Assembly (NCBI RefSeq): GCF_040807025.1
Contig: NC_090981.1
Span: 4,910,501-4,974,500 of the forward strand
Length of the DNA: 64,000 nucleotides
Reading direction: 5' to 3'
From: Struthio camelus
Lineage: Eukaryota; Chordata; Aves; Struthioniformes; Struthionidae
Position 1 is the first letter of the stretch. Each line of letters begins with the position of its first letter. Below the pieces are notes generated by a model. It saw only the letters and a list, made by a program, of their open reading frames with translations, ran no database searches and was not told the DNA's origin. The position numbers and the translations under genes are program-made. Of this stretch, positions 13,195-25,500 are shown piece by piece.

Positions 13195-13620
13195 GGAGGA
13201 GCCCGGCCTGCGCGGCCCCCGGAGGCACAGGCCCAGCGGCGCCGCGGGGACGGCGCATGCGTGGCGCTTCCGGGCGGGGCAGAGCAGGGCACGGGCTGGA
13301 CTGGGCGCGGCGCCCCACCCGCCCCTGGGCTCAGCGAGGCCGCCGCTGCCGCTAGCGCCACCTGCAAGCGGCGGGAACGCGGCGGCCTAAAGAGCAGGCT
13401 CCGGCTCGCGGGGAGAAGGCGCAGCTGCGCGTTGCTGGGGAAGCCACCGCAGGGCCGAGCGGCCCCAGCCCTCGCCCTGGAGTCTGCACGACCACGCTGC
13501 GCCTCATGGGAAACGCGGGCGCTAGGTGGCGGAGACGCTGCCACGGGGTCCCCCACCTCCCTCCCTGACGGACACCTCTCTTTAAGGGGGCTGCTGAGCA
13601 CAGCACACCCCTACTACCCC
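12640..13620. promoter_or_regulatory. CpG-island promoter of C9orf40
   Basis: Abrupt GC-rich, CpG-dense block inside AT-rich DNA. It covers coding exon 1 and several hundred bases upstream of the ATG at 13194. No TATA box is evident. The several open frames across it on both strands are what GC-rich DNA gives by chance. Confidence 0.8.
12874..13194 (-). CDS. C9orf40: C9orf40 coding exon 1
   Basis: 107 codons from ATG to GAG followed by gtaaaa (phase 0). Basic, proline-rich N-terminus. An alternative donor (AGG followed by gtgagt) lies inside this exon near 12940. Joined to a second AG in the acceptor region it would also keep frame and give a shorter protein. I prefer the longer form because a GEW motif just after the alternative donor resembles the GDW that human C9orf40 keeps. 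Confidence 0.75.
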
Positions 13621-16600
13621 CTCTTGGCAGCTGCAGCCTTCCCCATTTTCCTCAAAGTTGGAAACGCCTCACTTTGAGCAACTTCTGGTATTTAAAAAAC
13701 AAACAAACACACCCCCACGCTGATGGTTCCACGAGACACTTAATCCGTTTATTCAACCAAACACTTAAGGTAATTGCTGATGGTAATCAGTCACTTTCAA
13801 CGCAACAGTCAATTACAGAGCAAGTTGAAAAAAAGCACATAGAGAATACTTCAGCAAAATTTGCTTGCTAAAGAGTTAAGGAAACAAGAATTAAAAAAAA
13901 AAAACACAAAAAAACCCTTAAGTGATAAAAATCAACGATGAGGCTCGGAAGTCATACTGCAAACTTTAATATCCATGAAAAATCAAGTCCATTAGACACA
14001 TTAAAAATAGAAGAAAATTCACACCGAGACATGAAACTTTCAACTCCTATCTTCATAACTGATTTTAGAATGTACTATATATAAATAAAAATACAGGATC
14101 AACTTTACATTTGTCAAACTTGCTCCATATGAAGAAGTATTACACTGCAGATTATACAGCATTTTATATTTTACACTCAATACCACATACAGTTTAATAG
14201 TGACCTAAGTTGTCTTGGCTTCAGCTGATAAACAAGTTGTGCATTTTTTTTTTTTGCATTTTTACAATTGAGGAAGAGAAGAATGCAATCACACTGAATA
14301 ATACACATTTATCTCTGTCCATAAAAATACAAATGATGAATTTTAAGAACTCATAAAATAAGACTACAGGTAAAACACTAAAGTCATACAACTCATTCAC
14401 AAGATTATTCTGCTTTCAACTTTTAACGCAACCATTACAAAAGGAAAGCATCAGGGAAAATTTGAAGTGTATTTTCTAAATTGAAAATAGAAGCACATCA
14501 CTATATACCTGACATAAGTCAATAAGAACATATTTTCCAAAAGCAAAGCAAAAAAAAAAAGGCACTTTCAACAATGTGGGGTAGTGAAGAATAAAACCAA
14601 GAGAACAAAAGATACTGAGATTCAGCCAATGAAAAAAGTTCAATGGTTTATTTGAAAAAAACAATAGCACCCACATTTCAAGAGCAACTACAGGCTGCTT
14701 AAAAGAGGCAGACATTGGGCAACATTACAGATGTAACTACTCAGCAACTGCATAATCAACATTTACCTAACCTTGTCTTATTTCAAGGAGCTTGAAAATT
14801 GAATAAAATGCTAATCACTTTTTATCTAAGAAAAAAATCAGAATGAAGGCAAAGAATCACAAAGTTCATAGAAAAAAATTGAAGTAGTACAATATGGAAA
14901 TCAAAGCAACAGAAGACTTTTGAGGTTTACAAGGGCTTATTTTTATATCTATTTATTATAATGGCAGTGTTTCAGCTTTAAATAGGTCTTTCTTGGAGTA
15001 GGGTAAAACTTTGACTGTTCATTTATGGAGCTAAATCTTGGTGGTGCATCTTTAGGAAGAGGAGACAGTTCAAAGATGACTATTTTAAGTAAAGCTCTAA
15101 TGAGAACGTCTGTGGTCCAGAAGCCTTTATCCCTGATAAGGATTCTGAGCAGAAAACAGCACAGTACTGAAACATCCACAGGCACTCTCTCTTATACAGT
15201 GTTGAGACTATAACAAAGGTAAAGTTGTGTTTTTTCCCCTCCATGCAAACTTTCAATTAAAAAAAAAAAAAAAGGGGGGGTGAGGAGCGGCACGATTTTC
15301 CTACCTTAACAGGAAAAAAACCCAAAAGCTTATAATGGATATAGCCCCTATTAAAAAGATGCGATTAAGCCATCACCATGAAAAAGGGACTATAAATAAC
15401 TGAGAACAAGTGAGGTTGTTTGAAAAAGGATGAAAGTGGTACTTAAGTTAACCATCATATTAATATAAACAAAAACCAAATGGCTAATATGACACCTCCT
15501 CTCAGCACAGTAATTATTAACTAATGTTTTCTTATGTATGTAACTTCTAAGTGACAGAAGCCTCGATCTCTCTTGTATAATGCCAGGTTTTGTAGATTAA
15601 ATATCCACCTAAACCTTATTTGCCAGGAAAAAAAATAGGATAAGGAAGCAAGAGGTAGATTTTACAGTAACATGGGTAAACTGCCTTGAAGTTACAACCA
15701 AATTATCTACCAACTGGCCTGCACATGCCAACTCAGACAAAGAGGTGTTTTGGTTACAGTACATCTTGTTTACATGTAACTTTTTGCATGGGGGGGGGGA
15801 GGGGAGGAGAAAAAAGGATTTCCTTTCTCCCACCACCTGTTCATAGCATGGATAATTCAGCTATGCTACTAAAAAAAAAAAAAGAAGAGCTCAAAGTATA
15901 ACAGGACTTTCTGTTGTTTAATTATCTTAAAAATATATATATTTTTTGCTTCCACATCTTTGACTTAAGCGATAGGCAGGTGACTCAAACCCAATATATT
16001 TTAAGTCTGCAAAGCATCCAATATTTCAGTTTCAATACCAACAGATTAATCACAATTGGTGTTAATCCTGAACTGAGGTTAGTTTACTGCTCCTCTGACA
16101 TGTTCTTCACTTCGTATTCTGCTTTCACATAGTATTTCAAGTTGCCTACAGATTTTGTGTTTTAATTACATTTTTAACAGTCAGATTTGAAGATTAGCAT
16201 TTGTACAATAGTCTAGTTTGTTCCTATTTCCAGTTCCATAGAAAATGCTGTAACAGTTCTGATGGTTATTATATTTTTCAAGAAATATTTTACTGCTTTT
16301 CAATCATTTCAGACTTCATAATTTATTTAGAAATACTCCCTTAAACTGTGACACAGCTAGTACAATAAGTACCTCTATGCATTCCTAACATCACAAAAAT
16401 AGAAAAGAAAAAAATATAAATTTATGAAAATTGAGGCAGTATATGTGGAAAATGAGCATGGTTAGGGCAAACATTACATTTTATACTCATATATTTTTGT
16501 TTGTTTGTTTTTTTAATGCATTCCAAAGCACAAAGACAGCATATATGAACATTTCCCCCTCCTTTTTCATTAGTGTAGTACAAATATGCATGGCATAGTA

Positions 16601-16770
16601 TGTGTCTGGATAGCAATAGAGATATTAAGAAAATAGACACTATCTAAATCCTAATTAGGAATAAGAAGGCACCACTGATTTGAGGTTGTGTCCAGACATC
16701 ACCCAGTCAGTTTTGTTTTCAATTTCAGCAGTCGAGCCAACATTTTTTTGATTAACCTATTCAAACCACT
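13621..16770 (-). other. CARNMT1 3' UTR and spacer to C9orf40
   Basis: AT-rich with A/T homopolymers. Minus-strand AATAAA signals lie at 16327-16322, 14957-14952 and 13753-13748; any could end CARNMT1 mRNA. The last would put the 3' end almost against the C9orf40 promoter. No other gene is seen. Confidence 0.45.
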
Positions 16771-16872
16771 TTATTCTGGTTTTCTCACGACAAACAACAC
16801 ACATTCATAGTAGTATTTCATCATGGAGAGTTCATTCACAGTGTATGTTGATAATACAGATTCTTTCTCTAC
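16771..16872 (-). CDS. CARNMT1: CARNMT1 last coding exon with stop
   Basis: 33 codons plus TAA at 16773-16771, acceptor attttcag. Encodes [20 protein letters not shown] through LFVVRKPE. Confidence 0.95.
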   Translation of the reverse strand, partial: VEKESVLSTYTVNELSMMKYYYECVLFVVRKPE

Positions 16873-19800
16873 CTGAAAATAAAAAGCAGAGAAAGTGTTT
16901 TGAAGACTTCTACAGACACTGTAGAAGTTTCTCTCAGTCAGAGAGAAATTGCTATATACCTAATACCAACAGATTTCAATGCTTTTTTACTCACCTTTTT
17001 TTAAATGAGAAAAGTAAAAATTTGTACAATTATAAGTATTTAACTCTTCTAAACATTATTGCTCTGTGCCATTAAGCTAAAGTACATTTAGGTTTGTATG
17101 AAGGAATTTGCCCATTCTATACCAATACTGCACATTCTTCTTACCTCGATATGGAATCCATACTGCAGTATAACATTTTTTATATCCTCATAGCTTAATT
17201 CTATAGAAAGTTCATTTGCCAAGTTTTCAAAGTGGTAAAGGAGAGGACCTAGAGTATAAGGAAAGAATGGAAAGGGATGTCAAAAAACAAAAAAAACCCA
17301 CCCAAAACACTTGTTTAGAATCAGAAGTACATACTGAAAGTGCTAAGAATGCTAATATTCAGGCCCACTACATTCAAATACAGACAAAAAATACATATTT
17401 CTATCACTCAAATATGCTTTTTATAATGGATTTCAGAATCAATGTAAAATTAAAACAAATTGGTTCAACTGATATTGAACAACGAAGTCTCATTTCCTAC
17501 CAAATCGTGTCTTCTGTCTCTTAAATTTTCTTCCCTTTCATTATTGTAGAATCATAGCTGCCTCTACCGAATCGGAGGCAGGACATGCTGTGGGCTCTAC
17601 AAGAGCTATGTTCACATTTTGCGACTGGCCAGGACAGGTGTAGTGACTGACCAACTACTATACAAAATGTTTGATGTCTGAGGGTTTTTTTTCCTGCCTT
17701 TCCCTCACCATGGCAGAAATTTTAAGTCTCTCTTCCTTTGAGCCAAAGCATCCATAAATTTTATCCTTGAAATCAACTCCCGCTTACAAGCGTAGTACCA
17801 AATAGATGACAGATAAAGATAATAGAAAGGATGTATTTACAGACAGAACAAGTTTTATTTCCTTAGAAAGCCAGCAAAAAAAATACAGGACGCTACATTT
17901 GTCAAACTTAAGTAACAAATTTGCGATGCATGATTTCAAAACATGGCACTGGGCAGCTTTGATTCCATATATAAAAATCACGTGACATTGACTTGACAGT
18001 AACTTAACAAAAATAACCATTTGGACATATTGAACAATCCTGAGATGATTTGCAAGCCATAATTTTTTTTTAAAAAGCAGCTCTATAGAGTTTTCAGCAC
18101 AGACACTTTCACTCCTATAACTCTTTTCAGGTACTAGGGGCCTGTTATGTGAGGAAACAGAACTTGGGGGTAGGGGGAAGACGGGTTGGTCACACTTGCC
18201 TACATTTATCCATATTCCTCCAGGCTTTAGTATTTTCCATATTGTATCAATATAATCAATAACGTTATGTGCTGTATCTATGAAAAAGCAGGTTGCTATG
18301 CAGTCCCATGTATCTGCACAAAAAGAACATATTATACAGAGATCAGTTTCAATGTTTCTCCCCCTGTAAAAATTTAACACCAATATTTGTTGTTACACTT
18401 AGGCTTTCCTTCAACTAATAAGGAAAATTGAACACTTTTCATGTTTACCAGAAACTAGTTGTGTTTTATGTAAATGATGGGCAGTAAGTTTGATTTTGTG
18501 GGGTGTGCATATATATACATATAGGCCCAAATGTGCTAATACTCATCTGTTTTTATGAGCTTCACTACCAGAACTGTTAAAAATATAAATGCAAAAATAC
18601 CCAGTGACTTTGGGCCTCTCCAGTTACATTAAAACCTAGAACAACACAGGTCTGTACATTAAAGCATATTTTTAAAATTATATAACTTCAAAGCATTTTA
18701 TCCAGTATCTGGATGTTTCTCCAGATGTTTTTTACTAGTGTATTTAACAAGCAAGATCTTTCAAGGACTTTCTTCTAAAGTATGAATCTCCCCATTTTTT
18801 GTCTAAACATGCATCTTTAAAATTGCAAAAGTCTAAGTTCTCTAAACTTAAAAAAATCTAAATTTATCACCAGCATCAGATAGCCTAATACAAGACAGAT
18901 TAACCTGTAGAAAATTGAGCAATTATAAGGAAGGCATCCTCCAACAAAACATCTAGAAATTTAGCTGCACAAAGAAAAGGCTGAACGAAAGCAATTTAAG
19001 AAAGCAGTTTAATTCTGGTGAAAATAACTATGGGTCCAATAAGGACAGAGAGGTGGAAGCAGAAAACAGAACTTGTAGTTTTCTGTTCGATTCAATACTG
19101 TGTGTGTGGGGGGGGGGGGGGGAGAATGACCCCCTCCCCCTCCCCCCCCCCCCCCCCGAAATAGGCATACTCCATGTTTCTTAGTATTTGCTCTATTAGG
19201 ATCAGAAGTGTTAAGGGTAAGTGCTATCCTTTGATCAAAAGCCTAAATATGTAATTGGTAGAGTAAGCGCTAAAGGAGGTAATCTTCTGCAGATTAATTC
19301 AACATTAGGTTAGTCATTAAAGATTACTTAATAGCTGCAATGAAGACCGCATGACTAATCTGGTATCACCAGGGAAAATAAGCGTATTTGTACTGACTGG
19401 AATGTCTCAATCTTTAATAATTACCATCCCCATAACGTGCCCCCGAATTACCTGCTACTGGCATTCAATAAGCATGTATTTGTTTCATTTGTAATTTACT
19501 ACTACTGAAACAGTTGGGTATGTTTTTACAACAGAAAATACTCATCTTTATATTTCTTGCACTAAAGAAGAGAATGGACTCTCCATTCCACACTGTTCAC
19601 CTGTTTAACATCACTTTTCTTAATCAAGTAAACCTTTTCCTAATTTTCCTGTTGTATTTATTTTGAAAGAGACTACTGCAATAATGTATTATTTTATAAC
19701 TAAAAAGAAAAGAAAGCTTTTTTTTTTTTTAAAAGTTAAAAAAAAATCTTGCTACAGTTCGAAATGATCACAAATAGAGTGGAACTAAGCCTGTGATCGT

Positions 19801-22470
19801 TAAGCAAAAAAAGTACTTAGTTCCACTCTATTTGTGATCATTTCTTCTTATCTTATAGCTAATGCACTGAAGATACGTGGAAAGACTAAATATTTGCATT
19901 TACTCACTGCACTCAGAGTAAATTTCTTGAAAATCCCCTGCTGTCATAGAGAAGTTTGCACCAGAGGGAAGACTGTGAGGGTCAACATCAGGGAAATAAA
20001 TTGGTCGTATCTGATCAGCAGATCTTCTGTTATTGCTAAACTGATGAATCCAGGGATAAAGTTTACATGAGTTAACTTCAGAGCATCTGCAAAATATGGA
20101 AGTTGGAACAACTCAGTTTCACTTAGCTATTCATGTATTATCTAAAAATGTAGATATCTTGATTATGAAACAATGCACAAAAAGACTTTCACCAACATCC
20201 ATGATTTTGTCGATAAAGTTAATGCTACAGCTAGAAGCTTTCTAAAGCATTTTTATCTAGTTCATGACCCATCAATTTATGAACTGATCAAACAAAACTA
20301 AACAACTTCACACTCTAACATATAAAACTATCACTACTCAATAACTGCCCTTTTTTTTCCATTTTAAAATTTTCTTTTCCTCCTTTTCACCACTTTCCCC
20401 AACTTACTTTTCACTGAAAAGAAAGAAAGCTTACAAGATTCTTTCTGTGAGATGGACAAAATTTGTGATTCAGTAAATTCAGTAAAGCTAATAAGCCTTT
20501 CTGGATTGTCTTTTTTTTTTTTTTTAATTAAAAAGAAAAAAAAAGGAGCAACAATAGTTTCATGCTTGTCGTGAATTTTCTTGGAAATATTGTACTTATT
20601 CTAGGTTCTTCTGCCTTTTCTGAACCATAATCATAGGGGTTTTGAAGCACAGCAAAACAAAAGCATTTTTCAGATGCTAAATTAAAGAATGTATTTAACT
20701 TTCAAAATCTTTTTGTAAAGGTGTAGAAGTTTTGCACTAGATGTCTCTTAAGTTATTAAGATCTGAAGTGTTGCAATTATGCAAAGTAAACATGTCTTAA
20801 AATCTGTGGATTGGCATGACAAACTAAGTGAACTCTAAAAAGTGATGAAATGGTATTTAAAGTAAATAAGAGTAAATAAAAAAGTTTTCCTCAGTCCTGC
20901 AAACTTAATTTGTAACTTAAGAAAAGGAAAAAGCTTTCTCCCCCCATGCATCACCAAATTCTGCAGTCAAGCCCACTAACCAAAGCCATGATATACATGC
21001 ATAACTAAATATTCAGGGATAACAGAGGACATTTGTTCTATAAAATACGTATCAACAAACACCTTTTAAACTGTAAGCAATTTACCAGTTTACATAAAAT
21101 GCACTGTTTTGGCTTGTGGATAAAAAACATCTAAGGCAAAAATCTTTGAAATAAAAATTTTGACCTTGATGTCATGTTTATATTTTTAGTTTTCTCAGTA
21201 AAAACAATCAACTGTGTATGAACAGCAGTATACTGAGCTCATCAATTGTCTCCATATATAATGGACATATAAATATCAGACATATACAATCTCAACAGTC
21301 ATAAAGAAAATAAACAGGGAACAAATCCTGATAACATGGGCATAATTTCCTTCAAGCAAGACATTTCTACTTGGGCTGACTTCATAAAATAACAAAAAAT
21401 AATAATAATAAAGGGTCTATCAAATGTTTGTGTTAACCATTTCAGCGTTCTCCATGTGTTCACAGTCAATTCGTATTATCCTTAGAACACTTCTGTAAAA
21501 CAATGAAGTTTTCAGACAAGCAAGGCAAAGAAACTAAGAGACCTGAGCAGATTGCAAAGGAAATCTTTTCTGAGCCTATCAGTGAACACGTACCTTCCAG
21601 TACTTATTTTTCTTCTCATTTTTGAGCACAAATTATTTACATGTAGACTTCTAGACAGTTCCAGCACAATTCCCCATTTACTATAGAAGAATGACCTTGC
21701 TCCATATTCAAGTTTGAAAAGCTTCTCTTTCCACCTTCCCTCATTTATACCTCAAAACTAAATACCACAGTCCTTTACAATTACCATTCTTCCAACAAAA
21801 GATGCATGATATAGTTTAGGTTAAAAATATCTAACATCTTTAACTAAGAGTATGAGGCACTTCACTTCTAACGAGGCAGTACCATTTACTGTGCAACGCA
21901 GTCTGAAAAGCTAATTCTGGAAGAGACTGTTAGGTCAAATCTTGTGAACATTGATTTCAAGATAAAATGCTTAATTGTTTTCATCCGAAGGCATTAATCA
22001 ATATGCAAAAAGTACAACTAAGCAATCTTCTCAAGGTGTCAAGATTTATCTACAATGGCATTCCTTCAGGAAAGTAGAGATTAGCCAACCGTCAGTGCGA
22101 CATACTCCAAAGCACTTTAAACCACTCCTACTCGTTTAGGTGCAAAGTGTTTTTATACTACTTCAACTCAATTTCCTCAAATATTCATAAGTGGGACTAC
22201 TGCTTCTACTGAAGGGCTGTTGTGCTGAGGCTACTGAGCCTGCTCTGAACCTCCAGCTGCAAAACAAAGCAAGTCAGCAACTAGCTGCACACTAGATCAA
22301 TCCTGTTGCACAGTGGAAAAATGAGACCATGTAAGAGCCCATGTCTCCGCCACATAGATATCACCCTGATGTTTTCCCTCCTATCAGATGTCATAGGGAT
22401 GTAATGCATGTCCTGTGGCTCTAGACCACTTGAAAATTTTGGTATGCTTCCCAGAGGCAGAAAGACTGCT

Positions 22471-22511
<41 letters not shown>

Positions 22512-25500
22512 GTTCTTGCTCTTCCAAAGCACGTGAAAAATGAAGTACATCTGCACATCACCAGTGCTCACCTCTGCCATCTGTCATTATATCCAGGACT
22601 CTTCTAAACACAATAAAAATACACCAGCAATGCAAAAACCTTACCGTAAAAGAAAAAGCTGAATCTCCTATTTAAGGATTGCAGCAGCTTTTGAGCCGTT
22701 ATAGCTTAACTCTCCAGAGCCACTTTGTTTTGGAATTGAAGCTTCCTCAATGGAATAATGCACTTTAACCAATATAGTTTTCAAAGCTGAGTTGATTCCT
22801 TTCAATTTTTCAGTGACCATAGTTACGCCCTGATGCACTTGTGTTCACTACATACCATGCTTTGAAATTTTATCCACAGCAAAGTAGATTCTCAATTTAA
22901 GAAAGTTCTTTCACATGTGTTAAAACCAGCAGATATCACTTTGTATACAGATTTAAGTCACTGTATCAAATCCAGAGGGCCCACTTTATTAGTGGGCTTG
23001 GTATTCAAGACAGTATTTTCTATCTCCCTAAAAAAAAATTAAGGTCATAGAAAGAAGGCAGATCAAAACTGCAAGCGTACACTAACAAAATACTCATGCC
23101 ATTATCAGCTGAAAACAAAAACTAATTAGGAACTATACCATGCTGATTAAATATGAAATCATTTTTTGAAAATTTTATTCAGCTTTATAGTTTAACTTTT
23201 TTTTTTTTTTTAAAGTATCACTGAAATCACTAAAATAAACTAGCATTTCATTCAAAGTTATTTTCCTTGTTCCAACATGGAAAGACCTAGGCACCAACTC
23301 TATCCTCTTTCTGGATAAATTAAGAGGGAAAGAGGAAAGGAACTGTAGCTAAAGACTTATTTGCAAAATCCTCTTTTCTTACCACACAGTTGCTTAACTG
23401 ATATCTTCAACTCATATTGATCATTGTTGTTTCTTTCAACTCCCTTGTTCAGGAAGGCAAACATGCCCATTTCAGACAGCTAACTGGGAACAGCCATTTA
23501 GGCCCGAAGTGAAAAGTCCCCAAAAGTCCCTACAACCTCCTTAATAGACATCCAAGCCTACAGTTATGTCTGCACCTCAACTGAACTGACTGAAATTCAG
23601 AGTCAAGTTAGCAGTGTTCTCTTCCTCCTAATACCACAACTTGTAATTGATAACTTGCCCAGGAAAGATGAAGGTTACAACAGGTGAGCAACATGCAATT
23701 TGACTGTCTAAAATTAAATACTGTTAGCAAATCTAACACATATACATCTCTTTGCTAAATATATTTTATACTAATAGGAAACATCACATGAATGTTAGAT
23801 GCTAAGATTTATGAATATTAGAGTAAGTTCTAGACTCAAAGATTTTCAGGTGAATTCCACATATGGCCTAAAGATTCCGCATTTAAGACAAAAACATATT
23901 ATCATAAGTAATTAAGGGTGAAGTTATACTTTCTGGTTTGAATCAATGTGACAGCTAATCAGTGCTACCAAACAGGGGAAGTGAATACTTTTATACTGCT
24001 CTGAATCAATTTAAAAGTTCCAAAGAGCATACCAGCCAACAAGGCTGTACAGTTAGGAATGAGAAGCACATGATCTCCTCCTATCTGTAGCTGCAAGGCA
24101 TTAGATTAGCTCAACTGTAATATGCAATTTCACCACCAATGACAGTCATTTATGAATGATGTAAGGAAAAGGAGCAAATAAATCTCTACCAAATATCTGT
24201 TTTCATTACAGTGACCACTGCTGTCATATTCAGACATTCAGCAGTCACGAGAAACAATGTTGTCCCCTTGTTCTGTATTAGAATTTTAAGTAATAATAGA
24301 TTTTGTATCATCTTCTGGTTCCCATGCCTAGCATGAGGGAAACAGGCCATAAACAGGGCTCCAAAGCACCATGAAAATATAGAGTATATAGGCCAGTATT
24401 TTAGGTGTTTTTACAAAGGGCTTATAATTTCAGATTGAAAAATCAGGGAACTCGCAAAATCTGTTTCTTTGAACTTGGTTTAAAAGAAGAGGGCAGGAAG
24501 GGGCAGGAAAAAGAAGAAATATCTTTGATACTTGTCCACTAAGTCTTCCCACTCCCATTCTTACAAGAACAACTGCATTTTACTGCCTTCTTCCTTCTCT
24601 AACAAATTCATTTAGCAATAATTTCCAGCACAAGTGACAATGCCGAACACAAAAACATCACTCTAAATTAAACCTATACAGTGAAACTTACATTACTGTC
24701 TTGCATTCAAATTTAGTACCTGAGTGCAATTGCAGAACTATTAATTTTATAATTTTAGCTGTTATTCAGTGACAAGACTTGCTTAGGAAGCAGTGTAGCA
24801 TGTTTGGTTGGCTGCTTTCTACATAGAAACAGTGTCTTAAATTTTAATTCGGAATGTAACATTTTCATGAATTGGTTTCCTCTGTTAGTAATCATCATCA
24901 TCAAGTATCATGCATATATTAATTAACCCATCTTTGACACCTGTGAGGTAGGTGTGCATTTTATAGAAATAGATTTGAAATAAAAATATAATTTATTCAA
25001 GATTATGCAGGAAATGTGTGGCAGAGTCCAGACAATCTTAAGTCTCATAACTGAAAAGGCATGCTTGCTACTATAAACTTAATAACTTACCCATAAGACT
25101 CATAACACTCCCCTCCTCCAATTATTCCACTTATATTAAAAAAAAAAGTTCTATGAAGTGGTTACCTGTATTAGGACTTAAAACTCAAGAATAGATTTAT
25201 ATTCATTCAAGTTTTTCTCATTAATAATTTTGCCTCCCTGTAGGTGTCAACCAGCAAGTAAAACATAAGCTATATACCTGTTGAGTACAAAGTTAGAAGA
25301 AAAGAGCATAAAGAGGCTCCATTCATTTCCTTGGCAAGCATAACCGAGCATAGCTATTTCCCACGCCAATCTACCTAGCCCAGCACCAGGTACCAGGATA
25401 TTAACTTTGGAGAAATCCCTGCAACAAAACAAAAATAATAGTTAAGTCTTTATCTGATACCTCTTAACAAAATGTAAAGAGGTCCAGTCAAACATTTTCC

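Noticed and set aside
12647-13677. Several long frames on both strands in the C9orf40 island
   Set aside because: GC-rich low-complexity shadows of exon 1 and its promoter; only the MAKRR frame matches a known protein.
17552-17585. Small GC-rich hairpin in CARNMT1 intron 6 as a regulatory element
   Set aside because: Stem is only about 5-6 bp with mismatches, and no repeat family or context supports it.
17784-18383. 199-codon minus-strand frame as an independent gene
   Set aside because: It is CARNMT1 exon 6 extended by read-through into both introns; the extensions have no conserved content.
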